From the NCBI GenBank assembly GCA_040879025.1, contig JBBDLF010000026.1, positions 1-19,368 on the forward strand: DNA of 19,368 bases, written 5' to 3'. The DNA comes from JBBDLF01 sp040879025. GTDB lineage: Bacteria; Pseudomonadota; Gammaproteobacteria; Pseudomonadales; Pseudohongiellaceae. This document shows, in pieces, positions 16,194-19,368 of the stretch. Both the position numbers and the translations under genes were made by a program. Each line of letters opens with the position of its first letter. Position 1 is the stretch's first letter. The notes beneath the pieces were generated by a model. It was not told where the DNA came from and did no database searches. It saw only the letters and a list, made by a program, of their open reading frames with translations.

Positions 16194-16487
16194 GTGAAGG
16201 CGCAGCCGCGGTCCAGGGAATGCCTGCCCCTGGACTATCGGGCTGCTGAGCTTATCCAGGCTAGCCATTCAAGGCTTGGCGAAGATCTTCAGCTCGTTGT
16301 GGAACCGCTTCATTATTGCGCCTTTTACTCAAAACTCCAGCACCGGCAGAAGGATAATCTTCAATCTGCGAGCCCCTTCACAGTCTTCAGCGCAGCCGGG
16401 AGCCGCGACACGGATATCAGCGCGGCTTTTCCTGATCCAGCGAAGGGGTATAATGCCGGTCGTCCTCACCACCCCGACCAACAATGA
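16194..16487 (+). CDS. possible small hypothetical protein upstream of the FkbM methyltransferase
   Basis: This 97-codon frame starts at GTG behind a purine-rich GGGGAG at about 6 nt. It ends in a TGA that overlaps the ATG of the next gene (ATGA at 16484-16487). The stop-start overlap and the lack of a ribosome-binding site for the methyltransferase suggest translational coupling. Against it: the protein (MKAQPRSRECLPLDYRAAEL...) matches nothing I recognise, is low in hydrophobic structure, and contains a perfect -10 box near its 3' end. It may be a chance frame in a 489-bp gap. If it is not real, the stretch 15995-16483 holds only promoter candidates and one inverted repeat. Confidence 0.25.
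   Translation: MKAQPRSRECLPLDYRAAELIQASHSRLGEDLQLVVEPLHYCAFYSKLQHRQKDNLQSASPFTVFSAAGSRDTDISAAFPDPAKGYNAGRPHHPDQQ
16211..16235. repeat. 8-bp perfect inverted repeat
   Basis: GTCCAGGG (16211-16218) and CCCTGGAC (16228-16235) form a perfect 8-bp stem with a 9-nt loop in the gap between the divergent phosphorylase and methyltransferase genes. No T run follows on either strand, so it does not look like an intrinsic terminator. An operator or RNA hairpin is possible. Confidence 0.4.
16449..16454 (+). promoter_or_regulatory. candidate -10 box of the FkbM methyltransferase gene
   Basis: A perfect TATAAT lies 29 nt before the ATG. The -35 side is weak (TTTTCC at 16427-16432, 16-nt spacer). It would give a leader of only about 20 nt, with no ribosome-binding site. 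Confidence 0.35.
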
Positions 16488-17488
16488 CAGCGTGGCAATC
16501 GATGCAGACAAGGCTTCATCTTTACCGGTTTCTCTGGAACCGTCGCTGGTTGGGCCGCCGAATTGGCCGTCAGTTGTACAAGGCTCTGGGAAAGCACGGT
16601 CAGGCACCGGATGCACCGTTCACGACGGACTTTTTTGGCCTGCGTTACCAAGGCAATCTGCGCAACAGCATTGAATTCAATATTTTCCATTACGGGGCAT
16701 TCGAGAAGCCTTTGTTGTTTTTTCTCCGCGACACCGTGCTGGCAACGGCGAATGACCAGGCCGTTTTCTGCGATATCGGCGCCAATATAGGTCAGCATTC
16801 CTTGTTTCTTGCGCGGCACGTGGCCCAGGTGCATGCCTTTGAACCCTACCGCCCGGTGAGTGACAAGCTTCGCCTTCAGATTGAACTCAATCACCTCACC
16901 AATATCCATATTCACGATGTGGGCCTGAGCGATCAGGCCGGCAAACTGCCGTTTTACGCTCCCACAGGACGCAATCAGGGTATCGGGTCATTTGATGCCG
17001 GCACGGTCAGCAAGGGCAACAAGGCCATCGGTGAACTGGAACTGGTCCGCGGCGACGACTACTTCAAAGAGCAGGGAATACAGCGGGTGGATTTGATGAA
17101 AATTGATGTCGAGGGTTTTGAAAAGCCGGCTCTGGCGGGCCTGAACGAGACACTGCGCCGGTTTCGTCCGGTGATCGTCTGCGAACTGAGCTATGGCAAG
17201 GCGCTTTCGTTCACCTCACTGGATGAATTGCAAACTGCGCTGCCACCGGATTACGGCCTGTTCACGTTCGACAACCGCAAGGCCGATGGCAGCAAGGCGC
17301 GCCGACAGGGAGCCAAAGCCCGCCGCAGCGGACAGTACCGCTTGATTCCTTTTCACTTCACCCAGACTCAGGGCCAGGACGATATCGTTGCCTGTCCTCG
17401 GGAGCAGCAGCAGACCCTGCCGTTGAGTACTCTGGGACAAGAAATCAGGAATACGGGGCAGGTCTTAAGGACAAAAAAAATGGCCTAA
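16484..17488 (+). CDS. FkbM-family SAM-dependent methyltransferase
   Basis: This 334-aa protein is of the FkbM family, O-methyltransferases that often modify sugars or secondary metabolites. The substrate here cannot be told. The SAM-binding core is clear: motif I FCDIGANIGQHSLFLA (about 95-110, with the glycine-rich loop at 97-103), the acidic residue after strand 2 in VHAFEP (Glu120), and the FkbM signature MKIDVEGFEKPALAGL (about 205-220). The N-terminus is basic (LHLYRFLWNRRWLGRRIGR). A KARRQGAKARR stretch (about 271-281) interrupts the C-terminal part and looks like a low-complexity insertion. The final residues (LRTKKMA) are encoded in the A run and hairpin of a minus-strand terminator. 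No ribosome-binding site precedes the ATG. ATG 16502 is a second possible start. Confidence 0.85.
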   Translation: MTAWQSMQTRLHLYRFLWNRRWLGRRIGRQLYKALGKHGQAPDAPFTTDFFGLRYQGNLRNSIEFNIFHYGAFEKPLLFFLRDTVLATANDQAVFCDIGANIGQHSLFLARHVAQVHAFEPYRPVSDKLRLQIELNHLTNIHIHDVGLSDQAGKLPFYAPTGRNQGIGSFDAGTVSKGNKAIGELELVRGDDYFKEQGIQRVDLMKIDVEGFEKPALAGLNETLRRFRPVIVCELSYGKALSFTSLDELQTALPPDYGLFTFDNRKADGSKARRQGAKARRSGQYRLIPFHFTQTQGQDDIVACPREQQQTLPLSTLGQEIRNTGQVLRTKKMA

Positions 17489-17519
17489 AGCCGGAAATTC
17501 AATCCCGGTTCTAAGCCAT
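17472..17519 (-). terminator. intrinsic terminator on the minus strand, downstream of the tRNA-Arg remnant
   Basis: An imperfect hairpin (outer arms ATGGC/GCCAT at 17480-17484 and 17515-17519, inner CCGG/CCGG, with matching TA and A steps between) is followed on the minus strand by eight T residues (17473-17480). It lies about 97 nt past the 3' end of the tRNA-Arg fragment. It is therefore best read as the old terminator of that tRNA gene. The plus-strand gene ends inside it, but the plus strand has no T run after the hairpin. Confidence 0.6.
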
Positions 17520-17615
17520 ATTCAGTATGTTTCCAATCCGTATTATCGACAGTGCCTGAGAAACCTTTAGCAACTAATTGATTTCAGAAGCTTTGTTCGC
17601 GCACTGACAAGGGAT

Positions 17616-17665
17616 TGGTACGCCCGGCAGGAATCGAACCTGCAACCCTCGGCTTAGAAGGCCGA
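17616..17665 (-). tRNA. tRNA-Arg (anticodon TCT), 3' half only; likely attachment-site copy
   Basis: Read on the minus strand, this 50-nt segment is a complete tRNA 3' half. It has an anticodon stem TCGGC/GCCGA around the loop CTTCTAA (anticodon TCT), then a variable loop GGGTT. A T arm GCAGG-TTCGATT-CCTGC, the 3' acceptor strand CGGGCGT, a discriminator A and an encoded CCA follow. The D arm and 5' acceptor strand (expected to be close to GCGCCCG) are absent. The sequence upstream turns at once into A+T-rich DNA. A precise break at the anticodon stem is typical of the displaced copy left by a tyrosine-integrase element that entered a tRNA gene. The fragment itself cannot make a functional tRNA. 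Confidence 0.8.
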
Positions 17666-17714
17666 TTAATCTTTTTCAAAAAAAAATTTAATATTCAAAT
17701 AGTTATAGGATTTT

Positions 17715-17732
17715 TGCTGTGTCAGCACAGCA
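17715..17732. repeat. 7-bp perfect hairpin near the element boundary
   Basis: TGCTGTG and CACAGCA form a perfect 7-bp stem with loop TCAG, within an A+T-rich stretch 50 nt inside the element and 27 nt downstream of the DUF3892-like ORF. It is flanked by T5 on the left, which on the minus strand reads as A5, so it is not a standard terminator. It may be a recombinase or structural site. Confidence 0.4.
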
Positions 17733-17759
17733 CTATTAAGCACTTCTTCGAATACCAAT

Positions 17760-17969
17760 TCAACGGGTTACGTCAGACACTATCAGGTCTCGCCCAGTGT
17801 CGATGATATTCACCCTTGACTGGAGGGTAAATCGAAAGCGGTTCTGACCGATACCAGTGCTATTAATGTCGATGATTGTTTCGACAATCTTCATTCCGCT
17901 GACGTGGGTGATTCTTTCACAAGGGTCGTATCTATCAACTTTGTTTATGTGGGTAATTTCATATAACAC
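17760..17969 (-). CDS. small protein with a DUF3892-like N-terminus
   Basis: A 69-aa frame starts at GTG. Its first part (EITHINKVDRYDPCERITHV) strongly resembles the opening of DUF3892 proteins, small proteins of unknown function common in accessory DNA. The usual continuation (a WKLTQ-type segment and a C-terminal YLKT-type motif) is not found. Instead it reads MKIVETIIDINSTGIGQNRFRFTLQ and stops early. The gene may be a divergent short member or a decayed one. No good ribosome-binding site precedes the GTG. It is divergent from the metallopeptidase gene, with 172 bp between them. Confidence 0.4.
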   Translation of the reverse strand: MLYEITHINKVDRYDPCERITHVSGMKIVETIIDINSTGIGQNRFRFTLQSRVNIIDTGRDLIVSDVTR

Positions 17970-18025
17970 GTTGTTTTTACTAAAATATATTAGCTAGTAT
18001 TGCATATCGATACCTCCTATTGTTC

Positions 18026-18055
18026 TTGTTTTGCTGGATATATGTACAGTAGTAT
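18026..18055 (+). promoter_or_regulatory. candidate promoter of the HTH-ImmA/IrrE gene
   Basis: TTGTTT (18026-18031) and TAGTAT (18050-18055) are separated by 18 nt, about 87 nt upstream of the ATG. The spacer is filled by a LexA-like palindrome, which would block RNA polymerase when bound. Confidence 0.4.
18034..18049 (+). promoter_or_regulatory. LexA (SOS) box candidate
   Basis: CTGGATATATGTACAG matches the gammaproteobacterial LexA consensus CTGTATATATATACAG at 14 of 16 positions. The mismatches are G for T at position 4 and G for A at position 11. The right half-site ACAG is perfect, and the box is followed by TA as in many SOS boxes. It lies exactly between candidate -35 and -10 elements. 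Binding is inferred, not shown. Confidence 0.5.
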
Positions 18056-18141
18056 CGTCAAGTATTTCCAAAAGCTTAGCCTTATGGCTCCTGGATAGCT
18101 CTGTCCTGCTAAACTGTCGAATACTGGATTAGGAGAAGTAA

Positions 18142-19296
18142 ATGGCTACCATCAGAACCTCATGCAACCACCTTATGCTCATTTGGGCTCGGAATGAGGT
18201 CGGATTGACGGTTGAGCAAGCGTCGGAAATATTGAACATTTCTATTGCTTCTCTAAAAGCAGCTGAGGCGGATGAGAGACCTCTAACCCTAGTTCAGTTG
18301 CAAAAAGCTGCGAAAGAGTATGACTTTCCTCTCGGCTACTTCTATTTTTCGAATCCTCCCAAAGAGAAATCGTTTGAGCCCGTGCCTGATTATCGTATCG
18401 CTCCAGAGCTAATAGGTCAGGAACTACCAAAACTTCAAACTGAAATACGAAAGGTTCGGAATCGGCGGGAGCTATATATGGACTTAGCGTCGGAATTGGG
18501 TATCGAAGTACCACGATTCCAATACTATTCTGATGCGCGCCAGATTGATCCGATACGAGTACGAGATCGTCTTGGTATTTCTACGCTCGCACTGCGCTCG
18601 ATGCCCATCAATCAAGTATATGGTTACTGGAAATCAAAGATCGAGGACGACGGCGTCCTTGTGTACGAATCCCAGTACATACCCAAAGCATCTGGGGTAA
18701 TCGGTGCAGCCATATTTTATCCAGAGCTTCCAATTATCTTAGTTAAACGAGGTGGCGGGGACAAAGAACGAAAGCTTTTTACGCTTCTGCATGAATATGC
18801 ACATCTCCTAATGGGACAGTCCGCGATTAACGACAAGCAGTCGACTCTTATTGAAGACGGTAGAAATAGGGAGTCTTCGCTTGAATCAGTGTGCAATGAA
18901 GTTGCCTCACAAATACTTGTCCCCCAAGAATTAGTGGATGTAGATGAGTATCGTCGTATGGAACCTCAGGAAATGATGGCCAAGCTTTCAGAGCATTTCA
19001 AAGTTACCTACAGCACGGCTGCGGTATGCCTTAAGAAACTTCAGCTTATTTCTTCAAGCTCACTCCAGAAATTACTGCAAATCAGGCAACAAAAGCACGA
19101 CGAGGAACAATCTGCGGCAGGGCGTAAAGAGATAAAAATTCCGAGAGAGGTAATATCCCAGCTAGATCTTGGGAAGCCTATGTTTAATGTGGTACTGCGA
19201 GCTTATTCGGAAGGAATTTTGGATGTATTTGACGCATCGAAACTCTTGAGTTTACGCGTAAACAAGATCGATAAGCTGGTCCCGAGTGCTCGCTAA
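18142..19296 (+). CDS. HTH domain + ImmA/IrrE family metallopeptidase
   Basis: The 384-aa protein joins an N-terminal helix-turn-helix of the XRE type (about residues 10-65, GLTVEQASEILNISIASLKAAE) to a zinc peptidase domain of the ImmA/IrrE (COG2856, DUF955) family. The metal motif is HEYAH at 217-221, with Glu253 in CNEVA as the likely third ligand. All catalytic residues are present. The C-terminal tail (MFNVVLRAYSEGILDVFDASKLLSLRVNKIDKL) is the form seen in members paired with DUF4411 genes. Such proteins act as repressors or antitoxins, and some cleave repressors on damage signals. AGGAG at 18131-18135 sits 6 nt before the ATG. A LexA-like box lies in its promoter. Its TAA overlaps the ATG of a PIN-like start. 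Codons are A+T-rich, unlike the host genes. Confidence 0.88.
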   Translation: MATIRTSCNHLMLIWARNEVGLTVEQASEILNISIASLKAAEADERPLTLVQLQKAAKEYDFPLGYFYFSNPPKEKSFEPVPDYRIAPELIGQELPKLQTEIRKVRNRRELYMDLASELGIEVPRFQYYSDARQIDPIRVRDRLGISTLALRSMPINQVYGYWKSKIEDDGVLVYESQYIPKASGVIGAAIFYPELPIILVKRGGGDKERKLFTLLHEYAHLLMGQSAINDKQSTLIEDGRNRESSLESVCNEVASQILVPQELVDVDEYRRMEPQEMMAKLSEHFKVTYSTAAVCLKKLQLISSSSLQKLLQIRQQKHDEEQSAAGRKEIKIPREVISQLDLGKPMFNVVLRAYSEGILDVFDASKLLSLRVNKIDKLVPSAR

Positions 19297-19368
19297 TGAT
19301 CTATTGTATAGATACTAGTACATAAACCCATTAATTATGAAACATAATGTTTGCTCATTTTTGCGTCC
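19296..19368 (+). pseudogene. start of a PIN/DUF4411-like gene, frame broken, cut by the window edge
   Basis: An ATG that shares its A with the metallopeptidase stop (TAATG) opens MIYCIDTST and then meets TAA at 19323. A start of the form MIYxxDTS is how DUF4411/PIN-like toxins begin, with the Asp as a metal ligand, and they commonly follow this type of HTH-ImmA/IrrE gene. From 19322 another frame continues without stops to the edge (INPLIMKHNVCSFLR), which would fit the next part of such a protein after a one- or two-base shift. It could be a true frameshift, a sequence error, or a chance short frame. Confidence 0.35.

Larger units (their letters stand above)
17616..19368. mobile_element. 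distal end of an integrated element (genomic island) at tRNA-Arg(TCT), continues past the window
   Basis: The left boundary is the tRNA-Arg 3' half. To its left are conserved host genes. To its right the DNA is visibly richer in A+T, with different codon use and genes typical of accessory regions (DUF3892-like, HTH-ImmA/IrrE peptidase, PIN-like start). Since the fragment holds the tRNA 3' end, the element should lie on the side of higher coordinates and end at an intact tRNA-Arg beyond the window. The integrase would normally sit near that intact copy, which explains why none is seen here. A rearrangement or assembly junction is the alternative. Confidence 0.55.

Noticed and set aside
17615..17806. 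63-codon plus-strand frame over the tRNA fragment (VRPAGIEPATLGLE...)
   Set aside because: This peptide is the well-known false translation of the reverse strand of tRNA 3' halves.

Overview
The window is a piece of a gammaproteobacterial chromosome that runs into the start of an integrated foreign element at its right end. The gene order sthA, nqrM, apbE, nqrFEDCBA, a long gap gene, mfd, csiV and a methylthioinosine-type phosphorylase is, from memory, close to the Pseudomonas aeruginosa PA2991-PA3004 block. That places the host in Gammaproteobacteria, but I cannot name a genus from this sequence alone.

Layout. Positions 1-220 hold a short array of degenerate direct repeats and no gene. Positions 221-8835 (minus strand) are one compact operon, transcribed right to left: nqrA-nqrB-nqrC-nqrD-nqrE-nqrF-apbE-nqrM-sthA. 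It encodes the six subunits of the Na+-translocating NADH:quinone oxidoreductase, the flavin transferase that attaches FMN to NqrB and NqrC, the small NqrM maturation protein, and the soluble transhydrogenase that exchanges NADPH and NADH. A consensus -10 box lies about 160 nt upstream of nqrA. Next upstream on the same strand is a 489-aa glyceraldehyde-3-phosphate dehydrogenase with a long N-terminal extension. It is divergent from mfd (transcription-repair coupling factor), which is followed within 6 nt by csiV. Convergent to csiV is a purine-nucleoside phosphorylase-family gene that looks like 5'-methylthioinosine phosphorylase. An FkbM-type methyltransferase follows on the plus strand, perhaps coupled to a small unrecognised ORF.

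From about 17616 the character changes. The 3' half of a tRNA-Arg (anticodon TCT, minus strand) is present without its D arm and 5' acceptor strand. The DNA beyond it is clearly richer in A+T and uses different codons. This is what the distal attachment site of an element integrated into a tRNA gene looks like, with the intact tRNA and the integrase expected beyond the right edge. The visible part of the element carries a small ORF with a DUF3892-like N-terminus (minus) and a 384-aa HTH + ImmA/IrrE metallopeptidase (plus). The metallopeptidase gene is preceded by a LexA-like box that fits exactly between candidate -35 and -10 elements. Its stop codon overlaps an ATG that opens a PIN/DUF4411-like N-terminus, but that frame breaks after nine codons. 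The combination suggests an SOS-responsive toxin-antitoxin or defence-type module at the edge of a genomic island.
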